The notes beneath the pieces are model-generated. The model did not search any database and was not told where the DNA came from. It saw only the letters and a list, made by a program, of their open reading frames with translations. Position numbers and translations under genes: made by a program. Of a stretch of DNA of 57,574 bases, positions 1 through 6,381 are shown piece after piece. How positions within the stretch are numbered: position 1 is the first letter of the stretch; each line of letters opens with the position of its first letter. The stretch lies in assembly GCA_001604045.1 (NCBI GenBank), contig LVAN01000005.1, positions 1 through 57,574 of the forward strand. The letters run 5' to 3'. Origin of the DNA: Clostridiales bacterium Firm_08 (GTDB lineage: Bacteria > Bacillota > Clostridia > Oscillospirales > QAKW01).

Positions 1-30
1 AAATAAAATACCGTGACCGCCCCCGGCGGG

Positions 31-68
31 AAAAAAGCGGCCGCGATGGTCAGGCCATCGCGGCCGCT
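31..68 (-). terminator. Rho-independent terminator of the SDR gene
   Basis: A perfect 14-bp stem (AGCGGCCGCGATGG paired with its complement, loop of 5) is followed on the minus strand by six T residues (positions 36-31). It lies 35 bases beyond the stop codon of the minus-strand oxidoreductase. Confidence 0.9.
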
Positions 69-102
69 GTTCGTTCGTACGTTCTCTAAAAAAGACGTTC
101 GG

Positions 103-867
103 TCATTTCCAGCGTCCCATCGCGTTTCTCCCGCCGTCGATCATAATATTCTCGCCGTTGATGAACTGCCCTTTCTCGGAGGCCAGAAACAGGCACAGAT
201 CTATGATCTCCTGCGGTTCGGCGGCGCGGCCGAGCAGTGTTTTCATATTCGCCATCGCCGCTCTTGTCAGCACGGGGCCCGGGGACACACATACGCAGCG
301 TATGCCGTGTTTTGCGCCGAACTGCGCGATAGATTTCGTCAGCCCGTACATAATTCCCGCCTTTGAGGTCGGATAGTCCATACCGTATCCGTCACCCTCG
401 GCGCCGGTTATCGAGCCGATGTTGATAATAAGGCCGCTTTTCTGTTCGCGCATTTGCTTTGATACCGCGTGCGCGAAATAAAAAGGACCGAGCAGATTTA
501 CATCCAATCCCCATTTATAGACCTCTATGGGAACATCCGGAAATTCAGGAAATGCCTGTCTGTCCACTTTTTGCATACGAACGGCGGTGCCTCCGGCAAA
601 GTTCGCCATAACGTCGATCCTGCCGAACTCTTTTACCGCCGCGTCGCGCGCGGCGCACACCTGACGATAGTCTCTTACGTCGCAAACGACCCCGATCGCC
701 CTGCCTTTGCCTTTGGCGTTGATCTCATCCGCTTTTTCCGCCAGCGCCGCTTCATTTACATCGCACATAACAACATTTCCGCCCAGATTCGTAAAGTTTT
801 GAGCAAAAAGAAGTCCCATTCCCGACGCCGCGCCTGTGGATATCGCGGCTTTACCATGAAAATCCAT
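103..867 (-). CDS. SDR family NAD(P)-dependent oxidoreductase
   Basis: A 254-residue classical short-chain dehydrogenase, expected to oxidise or reduce a hydroxyl/keto group with NAD(P) in the cytosol. The Rossmann glycine motif TGAASGMG is at residues 11-18, the NAG-type motif appears as NFAGG near residue 90, the catalytic Ser sits in NIGSITG and the catalytic Tyr/Lys pair in YPTSK. The C-terminal FINGENIMIDGG is typical of the family. The ATG is preceded by GAGGTGATC at good spacing. The gene diverges from the iron alcohol dehydrogenase at 1038, so the two may serve related alcohol or sugar-alcohol metabolism, but the substrate cannot be read from the sequence. Confidence 0.93.
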   Translation of the reverse strand: MDFHGKAAISTGAASGMGLLFAQNFTNLGGNVVMCDVNEAALAEKADEINAKGKGRAIGVVCDVRDYRQVCAARDAAVKEFGRIDVMANFAGGTAVRMQKVDRQAFPEFPDVPIEVYKWGLDVNLLGPFYFAHAVSKQMREQKSGLIINIGSITGAEGDGYGMDYPTSKAGIMYGLTKSIAQFGAKHGIRCVCVSPGPVLTRAAMANMKTLLGRAAEPQEIIDLCLFLASEKGQFINGENIMIDGGRNAMGRWK

Positions 868-884
868 ATGATCACCTCAAACCT

Positions 885-913
885 ATTATAAGAAAATATC
901 CTTGTCCGCGCAA
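885..913 (-). promoter_or_regulatory. Probable sigma-A promoter of the SDR gene
   Basis: On the minus strand TTGCGC (913-908), a 17-bp spacer and TATAAT (890-885) lie just upstream of the GAGGTGATC ribosome binding site. Confidence 0.6.
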
Positions 914-1037
914 TAGGAAAAACGATATTTTTTGTTTTTTTTACCTGATACTAAAATCCATAAATCTGAAAGAGGCACTATCATTTCCTTAAAAGATATG
1001 TTACAATTAGGTTATAATTACGGAAAGGGGTGCCGGA

Positions 1038-2192
1038 ATGAAGGATTTCAGATTTTACACACCTACGGAGGTCGTGTTCGGCAAAAACGCCGAAAGCAGG
1101 ACCGGCGAGGTCGCGGCGAAGTACGGTAAAAGGGCGCTCGTCGTCTACGGACAGGGGAGCGTGGTGAAAAGCGGACTGCTCGCGCGCGTTGCCGCGTCGC
1201 TGGAGGCGGCGGGGGTCGCCTGCCTGCCGTTCGGCGGGGCGCAGCCCAACCCGACGCTTTCCCACGCTGAGAAAGGCGTCCGCGAGGCGCTTGCGTTCGG
1301 CGCGGATCTCATCATCGGCGTCGGCGGCGGCAGCGCGATCGACACCGCCAAGGGGATCGCCCACGGCGCGGCAAATCCCGGCGTGCCTTTGTGGGATATA
1401 TGGACAAAGAAAGTACCGCTCACGCGGTCTTTGCCGGTCGGCGCGGTACTGACCATGCCGGCGGCGGGCAGCGAGATGAGCGACTCCGCGGTGCTGACCA
1501 ATGAGGCGCTCGGCAAAAAAGCCGGCATCAACACCGACTTCAACCGCTGCAGGTTCGCCGTTATGGATCCGGCGCTGGGCGCCACCGTTCCGAAATACCA
1601 GCTTGCCGCCGGCATCGCGGATATCATGATGCACACGATGGAACGGTATTTCATTCCGGACAGCCGGGCGGAGCTGACCGACGAGATCGCGGAGGGGCTG
1701 CTTCGCACCGTCATCAAAAACGGCAGGGCGATCCTGAACGATCCCGCCGACTACGACGCGATGAGCGAGATATTCTGGGCGTCAAGTATCTCGCACAACA
1801 ACCTGACCGAATGCGGGCGCGACAAGGATTTTTCGGTGCATAAGATGGGTCATTCGCTGTCCGCGAGGTACGGCACCACCCACGGCGCGACGCTCGCCGC
1901 CCTGTGGGGATCCTGGGCGGAGGAAGTCTACCGCGACTGCCTGCCGAGATTTCAAAGATACGCCGAAAAAGTATGGGGAGAACCCGACGCGGCGGCGGGC
2001 ATCCGCCGCACCGTTGAGTTTTTCAAAGAGATCGGCATGCCGGTCTCGCTTGCCGGCCTCGGCATCCGCCCGACGGCGCAGGATATCCGACAGCTTTCGC
2101 TGGACGCCACGGGAAACGATACGCTGAAACTCTCCCGCGTAAAGCCGCTCGGCGCGGCGGAGGTCGAGCGGATCTTTATAAGAGCGAAATAG
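1038..2192 (+). CDS. Iron-containing alcohol dehydrogenase (butanol dehydrogenase-like)
   Basis: A 384-residue group III alcohol dehydrogenase, the usual length for NAD(P)H-dependent butanol/YqdH-type enzymes, which reduce aldehydes to alcohols in fermentation. The nucleotide-binding motif GGGSAIDTAK is near residue 95. Metal ligands are expected in GIADIMMHTMERY (Asp and His) and in HKMGHSLSARYGTTHG (two His). It resembles the BdhA/BdhB branch in overall layout (FRFYTPTEVVFGKNAE start). The ATG follows GGAAAGGGG, and a TATAAT box lies at 1013-1018 without a convincing -35. A strong terminator follows at 2215. The physiological substrate is not decided by the sequence. Confidence 0.92.
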   Translation: MKDFRFYTPTEVVFGKNAESRTGEVAAKYGKRALVVYGQGSVVKSGLLARVAASLEAAGVACLPFGGAQPNPTLSHAEKGVREALAFGADLIIGVGGGSAIDTAKGIAHGAANPGVPLWDIWTKKVPLTRSLPVGAVLTMPAAGSEMSDSAVLTNEALGKKAGINTDFNRCRFAVMDPALGATVPKYQLAAGIADIMMHTMERYFIPDSRAELTDEIAEGLLRTVIKNGRAILNDPADYDAMSEIFWASSISHNNLTECGRDKDFSVHKMGHSLSARYGTTHGATLAALWGSWAEEVYRDCLPRFQRYAEKVWGEPDAAAGIRRTVEFFKEIGMPVSLAGLGIRPTAQDIRQLSLDATGNDTLKLSRVKPLGAAEVERIFIRAK

Positions 2193-2214
2193 AAAAAAGC
2201 GTGTGTAGAAACAA

Positions 2215-2257
2215 ACAAGCTGAGATAACGATGCTTTCGTTTCTCAGCTTGTATTTT
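2215..2257 (+). terminator. Rho-independent terminator after alcohol dehydrogenase
   Basis: ACAAGCTGAGA and TCTCAGCTTGT form a perfect 11-bp stem around a 16-base loop, followed by ATTTTTAT. Confidence 0.85.
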
Positions 2258-2275
2258 TATGAATTGGCGGCGCGC

Positions 2276-2502
2276 TCACAGCGAGCGGAGCAGCTTTGCC
2301 GCCTCGATACAGTCGTTCTCGAAGTCGAGGACGAGCGCCTCGACGGTGCAGGTCCCGCACCCGGCGGCTTCAAGCGCGCGAAACACCCGCCGTCGACGCA
2401 GGCGAGATCCTGAAAACTGCACTCGACGTAGTCGAAGCCCGCTTTTTTCGCGGCGGCGACCGTGTCGGGCGATCTGACGTTGACGCATACTCCGTATCTC
2501 AT
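2276..2502 (-). pseudogene. Sugar-phosphate isomerase/epimerase remnant (internal deletion plus frameshift)
   Basis: A good ribosome binding site (AGGTGCT, minus strand) precedes an ATG at 2502 and a typical xylose-isomerase-like TIM-barrel start (MRYGVCVNV, then KKAGFDYVECSFQDLA). About 35 codons in, the reading frame must shift by one to continue as FRALEAAGCGTCTVEALV and the end CIEAAKLLRSL, which resembles the C-terminus of the same family. Only about 75 codons remain, against roughly 250-290 for intact members, so the central barrel is missing. I infer an internal deletion followed by a frame change. It could also be a short unrelated ORF, but both ends fit the family. Confidence 0.6.
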
Positions 2503-2581
2503 ATCAGCACCTCCGTTTTTTTCATTATAGCAGGGCGGCGGGGGGGATGTAAATAGTAAATCGCTCAAACCGGGACGGCCT

Positions 2582-2610
2582 TTGACAAACCGGCGGCGCT
2601 GTGGTATAGT
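2582..2610 (+). promoter_or_regulatory. Sigma-A promoter of the PPC-domain gene
   Basis: TTGACA (2582-2587), a 17-bp spacer and TATAGT (2605-2610) are located 32 bases before the start codon. Confidence 0.85.
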
Positions 2611-2641
2611 TTGAAAGGATAAAAAAGGATGGAGGCGGCGT

Positions 2642-3079
2642 ATGGAATACAGAAAATACGGCGACACGTTTTATATCCGCATGGATAGAGGCGACGAGAT
2701 CGTCAGCGGCGTGCTGGACGTCTGTGAGAAAGAGGGCGTCCGTTCGGCTGTTTTCAGCGGGATCGGCGGGTGTTCAGAAGCGCGGATACAGACCTTTCTG
2801 CCGGAGGCGGGGAAGTTTGAGACGCGGACGGTCCGCGGCATGCTGGAACTCGTGTCCCTGAACGGCAGCGTGATCACCGACGAAACGTCGGGGCTTTTCA
2901 CACATACGCACGCGATGTTTTCGTACAAGGACGGCGGCGAGCACCGCGTCGCCGGCGGACATATCAAGTCGATCACCGTGCTGTATACCGCGGAGATCGA
3001 ACTGCGGCCGGTCGTCGGCGGAAGGATCGAACGGAAAGCCGATCCGGAGACCGGGACGGGATTTTGGAGTTTTGCGTAA
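2642..3079 (+). CDS. PPC (DUF296) domain protein
   Basis: A 145-residue single-domain protein of the PPC/DUF296 fold, small trimeric proteins related to the PPC domain of plant AT-hook factors. Visible family features are VFSGIGGCSEARI near residues 38-50, LNGSV in the centre, FTHTHAMFS (paired His, possible metal site) and AGGHIKSITV followed by TAEIEL. There is no AT-hook, so this is the stand-alone bacterial form, whose molecular role is poorly defined. It has its own promoter, and GGAGG precedes the ATG at 6-base spacing. The next gene follows after 46 bases and may be cotranscribed. Confidence 0.88.
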   Translation: MEYRKYGDTFYIRMDRGDEIVSGVLDVCEKEGVRSAVFSGIGGCSEARIQTFLPEAGKFETRTVRGMLELVSLNGSVITDETSGLFTHTHAMFSYKDGGEHRVAGGHIKSITVLYTAEIELRPVVGGRIERKADPETGTGFWSFA

Positions 3080-3125
3080 GGACGAACCGGATCGCGAAAC
3101 GCCGCTGAAATAACGGAGGAACGAT

Positions 3126-3932
3126 ATGTACAGTGAGCAGGATCTGCGTTACGCGGCGCGGTTCCGGGAGGAGATCCACCGGGAGGCGCTGGCGATCGTG
3201 CGGAAAACGCGCCCGAACGCCGCGGAGGTCATCGACCGTCATCCGGTCGAGGATTATTTTCAGAAGAATTGGGAATATCCCGGAAAATGGTACACCATCG
3301 TCGCGATCCCTTACGGCTACAAAAGCCGGCAGGCGCTTGTCGATACCATCGTCCGCGATACCCTCGCCGGGAAAGCGCCCGAAAAAGAACGCTCCAACGT
3401 GGAAAAGCCGCGGGAAACGGCAAGGGAGAAAGGAATGTCGGACGGAAAGCCGGAGGGGTACACGGAACGAACGGATCCCTTTTACAAGCTGATCGCCGAA
3501 TATCCCGATCTTGTCGTTGACTACTGTATCGTAAAAGCGAAAGGGGATCACGGGTACGGATCCCACCGGAAGGCGCTGAAAACCGCCTTCTTCGACCTTT
3601 GCGGGGACTGGAAGGGCGATCCCGACCGGGCTGTCGGCAAAAGCGCCGACGCCGGGGAGATGCTTTCGTCAGAGTATCAGCCCGGCAAACTCAACTATCG
3701 AAAGGCGTTTTTGTATCCGCCCCACGAAAACAGCTATACCGGCAAGGATTTTGTGCGCGTCAACGCCGCGCTTTTCCCGAACGGAACAGACGGGCTTGAA
3801 GTCTATGAATGGAGTACCGACTGGTCGGAATACTTCGACGAAGGCCGTGAATGGTGGGGCACGCTCTGCCTGACCGTCTACGACAAAACGATGGATCGCT
3901 TTGCCGTCATCATGGCCTCCGCGACAGACTGA
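3126..3932 (+). CDS. Conserved-looking hypothetical protein, 268 aa
   Basis: I do not recognise the family. The protein is soluble (no signal peptide or membrane segment). An N-terminal helical part (residues 1-45) is followed by a segment rich in Lys, Glu and Arg (about 80-115), which looks like a flexible linker. The C-terminal part is rich in aromatic residues, with WSTDWSEYFDEGREWWGT near residues 223-240 and a closing strand RFAVIMASATD. That tail reads like a self-contained alpha/beta domain seen in uncharacterised Clostridia proteins. CGGAGGA precedes the ATG. Coding is supported by third-position GC bias and good spacing from the PPC gene upstream. Confidence 0.75.
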   Translation: MYSEQDLRYAARFREEIHREALAIVRKTRPNAAEVIDRHPVEDYFQKNWEYPGKWYTIVAIPYGYKSRQALVDTIVRDTLAGKAPEKERSNVEKPRETAREKGMSDGKPEGYTERTDPFYKLIAEYPDLVVDYCIVKAKGDHGYGSHRKALKTAFFDLCGDWKGDPDRAVGKSADAGEMLSSEYQPGKLNYRKAFLYPPHENSYTGKDFVRVNAALFPNGTDGLEVYEWSTDWSEYFDEGREWWGTLCLTVYDKTMDRFAVIMASATD

Positions 3933-3951
3933 CGATTTTTCAAATTGGCGC

Positions 3952-3980
3952 TTTTCATTCTTTAAAAGTTATGATATAAT
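3952..3980 (+). promoter_or_regulatory. Probable promoter of desulfoferrodoxin
   Basis: A consensus TATAAT (3975-3980) has TTTTCA 17 bp upstream (3952-3957). The -10 is convincing and the -35 is weak. Confidence 0.55.
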
Positions 3981-4031
3981 AAGATCATAAGGCCGCGGTC
4001 GCCGTAAAGACCGCTGAAAGGAGAAAGAAAA

Positions 4032-4409
4032 ATGGAAATGAAATTTTATCGCTGCGCCCATTGCGGGCAAATCGTCGCCATCGTCAAAAAGACGGGAGTT
4101 CCGGTCGTCTGCTGCGGGGAACCTATGAAGGAGATCGTCGCCGGACAGACCGACGCCGCGGTCGAAAAGCACGTACCGGTGTACACCGTCGAGGGCAACC
4201 GCGTTTACGTGACCGTCGGATCGACGGCGCACCCGATGCTTCCCGAGCATTACATCGAGTGGGTCGCCGTGCAGACTAAATTCGGCAACCAGCGCAAGGC
4301 GCTGACCCCCGGCGGGGAGCCGAAGGTCTGCTTCTCGCTGTGCGACGGCGACGAGGTCGAGGCGGTCTACGCCTACTGCAACCTCCACTCCCTCTGGCGC
4401 AGCCGCTGA
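4032..4409 (+). CDS. dfx: Desulfoferrodoxin (superoxide reductase, two-iron class)
   Basis: A 125-residue superoxide reductase that reduces superoxide to peroxide without making oxygen, a cytosolic defence of anaerobes. The N-terminal desulforedoxin-type rubredoxin-like site has Cys8, Cys11, Cys27 and Cys28 (CxxC...CC). The catalytic iron site is complete: His47 (in EKHVP), His67 (TAHPM), His73 (EHYIEW), Cys116 and His119 (CNLHSLW). The Glu-Lys pair before His47, which guides superoxide in characterised enzymes, is present. The length matches the 2Fe-SOR class. The gene is monocistronic, with its own -10 box and a very strong terminator. Confidence 0.97.
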   Translation: MEMKFYRCAHCGQIVAIVKKTGVPVVCCGEPMKEIVAGQTDAAVEKHVPVYTVEGNRVYVTVGSTAHPMLPEHYIEWVAVQTKFGNQRKALTPGGEPKVCFSLCDGDEVEAVYAYCNLHSLWRSR

Positions 4410-4426
4410 ATTACGTACCGCAAATC

Positions 4427-4466
4427 AAAAAACTTGTTGCCGGCAAACGCCGGCAACAAGTTTTTT
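4427..4466 (+). terminator. Rho-independent terminator after dfx
   Basis: AAAACTTGTTGCCGGC pairs with GCCGGCAACAAGTTTT around a 4-base loop. A T run follows on the plus strand and an A run precedes it, so it could work in both directions. Confidence 0.93.
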
Positions 4467-4661
4467 ATTTCAGTCGCACCCTGCCGAAAAATTTTCGTTC
4501 GGGAAGTGCTTTTTCCGCCATTTCGGGTCATATTTCCCGTTGTATTTCGAAAACGTCCGCCCTCTCGCGGACGCCGTCCAAAAGATGGCGTTTGTGGGTA
4601 TATTTGCGGTCAAATTACAGATAATAGCAATGTAAACCGTAATTTGAGGAGTAGTGAAGAT

Positions 4662-5204
4662 ATGAAAGCAACAGGAATCGTGCGACGCATTGACAATCTC
4701 GGCAGAGTGGTGATCCCGCGGGAGATCCGCCGCACTCTGCATATCCGCGAGGGCGACCCGCTGGAGATATATACGGACGCCGGGGGCGAGGTGGTGTTCA
4801 AGAAATACTCGCCCATCGGCGAGATGGCGGACGTCGCGGAGCGGATGGCCGCCGCGCTGGCGCAAAAGACGCCGTACGGCGTCGCGATCTGCGATCAGGA
4901 ACGGTACGTCGCGGCGGCGGGCGCCGGCAAGGCGCAGCTTGTGGACCGGCGGATCGGAGAAGGCGTGGAAAAGGTGCTGGACGAGCGGCGCGGGTACGTG
5001 CGCGGCTCTGACGGCGCGGGCGTGCCGCTGACCGAGGAGGACCCCTCCCATACGGCGGCGGCCGTTCTGCCGGTCATCGCGGCGGGGGATATCGCCGGCG
5101 GCGTTATCCTGCACGGCGGGGACGGCGCCGCCGCGCCGGACGCCGCCGAGATCAAGGCGGCGCAGGTGGCGGCGGACTTTTTCGGCAGAACGCTGGAAGG
5201 GTGA
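4662..5204 (+). CDS. spoVT: Stage V sporulation protein T (SpoVT)
   Basis: A 180-residue transition-state/sporulation regulator. The N-terminal AbrB-like swapped-hairpin DNA-binding domain (residues 1-50, KATGIVRRIDNLGRVVIP) is almost the same as the family consensus. Residues 60-178 fit the GAF-like effector domain of SpoVT. In Bacillus it controls late forespore genes, and its presence implies an endospore-forming lineage. The open frame extends back to 4434 through the previous terminator, but the ATG at 4662 matches the SpoVT N-terminus and follows TGAGGAG. The gene is monocistronic between two terminators. Confidence 0.96.
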   Translation: MKATGIVRRIDNLGRVVIPREIRRTLHIREGDPLEIYTDAGGEVVFKKYSPIGEMADVAERMAAALAQKTPYGVAICDQERYVAAAGAGKAQLVDRRIGEGVEKVLDERRGYVRGSDGAGVPLTEEDPSHTAAAVLPVIAAGDIAGGVILHGGDGAAAPDAAEIKAAQVAADFFGRTLEG

Positions 5205-5220
5205 AAAGAATATCAAAACC

Positions 5221-5257
5221 AACACGCCCTCGGGAGAACCTCCCGAGGGCGTGTTTT
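5221..5257 (+). terminator. Rho-independent terminator after spoVT
   Basis: AACACGCCCTCGGGAG pairs perfectly with CTCCCGAGGGCGTGTT (16 bp, 3-base loop), followed by TTTAT. Confidence 0.93.
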
Positions 5258-5336
5258 ATCGGTTTATATGAATGGTGCCCCGGCCAGACGCCGCGGCATC
5301 TCTCCTTTCGTCTCGGCGACTCTTGCTGCCGATCCA

Positions 5337-5356
5337 CCTTCCTCATCAGAGGAAGG
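5337..5356. repeat. Small palindrome in a non-coding stretch (possible MITE scrap)
   Basis: CCTTCCTC-atca-GAGGAAGG is an 8-bp inverted repeat. The whole stretch 5258-5435 carries no gene. Short GC-rich palindromes like this are often debris of miniature elements in Clostridia. A second candidate, of different sequence, lies after argH at 36612. Confidence 0.35.
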
Positions 5357-5435
5357 CAAGGGGGCACTTATTAGATCATTGCTTTCACTTCAACACCGTT
5401 TTCCGATTGGGCAGTTTGCGCGGCTGACACGAAAA

Positions 5436-5654
5436 TCACTTTGCCTTTTTGATCGTTGGGTCATCTGTTCTGCAAAGAATATAGTCAATACTTACATTGT
5501 AAAAATCCGCAAGGCGAATCAAGGTTTCCGTCGGCGGAATCCGCTCTCCGTTCTCGAATTTTGAGAGAAGCGATTGTTCGATCCCCGTCTTCATTTGCAA
5601 AGCAATTTGTGTATAACCCATACTTTTACGCAATAGTTTCAAATTTGTCTTCAC
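5436..5654 (-). CDS. Xre-family HTH transcriptional regulator
   Basis: A 72-residue protein that is essentially one Cro/C1-type helix-turn-helix: an LRKSMGYTQ first helix region, then TGIEQSLLSKFENGERIPP for the recognition part, and the usual tail LADFYNVSIDYIL. The reading frame opens at 5699, but the start chosen is the GTG at 5654, because GGGAGGT sits 6 bases before it and the longer form would run across a palindromic operator. It is transcribed divergently from the two zinc-ribbon genes. Two ATGACA-N3-TGTCAT palindromes lie in the shared 110-bp region, so it probably represses both itself and the divergent operon. Confidence 0.9.
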   Translation of the reverse strand: MKTNLKLLRKSMGYTQIALQMKTGIEQSLLSKFENGERIPPTETLIRLADFYNVSIDYILCRTDDPTIKKAK

Positions 5655-5668
5655 GGCAGTACCTCCCA

Positions 5669-5683
5669 ATGACATTATGTCAT
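5669..5683. promoter_or_regulatory. Palindromic operator 1 (ATGACA-N3-TGTCAT)
   Basis: A 15-bp palindrome with 7-bp arms sits directly upstream of the GGGAGGT ribosome binding site of the Xre gene. Its centre is 33 bp (about three helical turns) from the centre of operator 2. Binding here would be expected to block expression of the regulator itself. Confidence 0.75.
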
Positions 5684-5692
5684 AATTTTCTG

Positions 5693-5721
5693 TTGACATT
5701 TATGACATATTGTCATATAAT
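5693..5721 (+). promoter_or_regulatory. Sigma-A promoter of the zinc-ribbon operon
   Basis: TTGACA (5693-5698), a 17-bp spacer and TATAAT (5716-5721) match consensus in both hexamers. The spacer is almost entirely occupied by operator 2, so a repressor bound there would exclude RNA polymerase. Confidence 0.88.
5702..5716. promoter_or_regulatory. Palindromic operator 2 (ATGACA-N3-TGTCAT)
   Basis: The same 6-bp half-sites as operator 1 lie between the -35 and -10 hexamers of the divergent promoter. It is inferred to be the main repression site for the neighbouring Xre protein. Confidence 0.78.
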
Positions 5722-5764
5722 GTGTTTATACATTTTTTGACAAGAAATTGTGGGAGGGGTCATC

Positions 5765-6364
5765 GTGAATTTTTGCGAAAAATGCGGGAACAGTCTTTCG
5801 GGAGAGAACTTTTGCCCAAAATGCGGCAACAAAATCGAACCGGAAACACTGAATGAAGGCACGAATGAAGTTGTAAATGAAGCAAACGAAACAGCAAACG
5901 AACCGGGAGCGACGCCGGATATGGCGCCTGCATATTATCACACGGCCGATCACACGGTACAAACTGATCTAAAAACAAAAAAACCTTTGATCCTGTCGCT
6001 GATTGTTGCATTGATCGTCACGGTGATCGTTATTCTGTTTTTTATTTTCGGTTCAGGACCCAACCTGAAAAAAATATATGGGAAATACTGCGATCCCGTA
6101 TGGTCTGATGTCGCCTCGGATGGAAGTTATTTAAGTATTGATACAAACCCTTACGACAGAGAGGATGCCGGTATTGCATACTATGACTCGATCACTGCTA
6201 TCAGAAACATCAATGATGAATTAGGACTGCCGGACTCGCTGTTGGAGGACATGTCACATACATCGGGAGCCGACGGGAAGCAGTCAGAGGAATTCAAAAA
6301 GATCATTGTTTTCTGGAAATATCATCCTGATAAAGGATTGGAAATTACATATAAGAAAAGATAG
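5765..6364 (+). CDS. Zinc-ribbon single-pass membrane protein
   Basis: A 199-residue protein. The N-terminal zinc ribbon has Cys4, Cys7, Cys17 and Cys20 (CEKCG...CPKCG). An acidic, Asn/Glu-rich linker follows, then one strong membrane helix (about 72-95, PLILSLIVALIVTVIVILFF). The extracellular C-terminal domain contains DGSYLSIDTNPYD and ends YHPDKGLEITYKK, a conserved but functionally unassigned domain I recall from many Clostridia zinc-ribbon proteins. GTG at 5765 is preferred over the GTG at 5750 because GGGAGGGG lies 5 bases before it. It is the first gene of an operon driven by the operator-controlled promoter at 5693. The codon use is more AT-rich than that of flanking genes. Confidence 0.85.
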   Translation: MNFCEKCGNSLSGENFCPKCGNKIEPETLNEGTNEVVNEANETANEPGATPDMAPAYYHTADHTVQTDLKTKKPLILSLIVALIVTVIVILFFIFGSGPNLKKIYGKYCDPVWSDVASDGSYLSIDTNPYDREDAGIAYYDSITAIRNINDELGLPDSLLEDMSHTSGADGKQSEEFKKIIVFWKYHPDKGLEITYKKR

Positions 6365-6381
6365 AGAGGGGAAAAAGAAAA

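Noticed and set aside
4590-4640. Sigma-G-type promoter for spoVT
   Set aside because: Expected by analogy with Bacillus, but no pair of -35/-10 elements with correct spacing could be found by eye.
4434-4661. N-terminal extension of SpoVT
   Set aside because: The extra 76 codons cross the dfx terminator and match nothing, while the ATG at 4662 has a good ribosome binding site and the exact SpoVT start.
5669-5699. Longer Xre protein starting at ATG 5699
   Set aside because: The extra 15 residues would be encoded across operator 1 and the ribosome binding site, which fits a regulatory region and not coding sequence.
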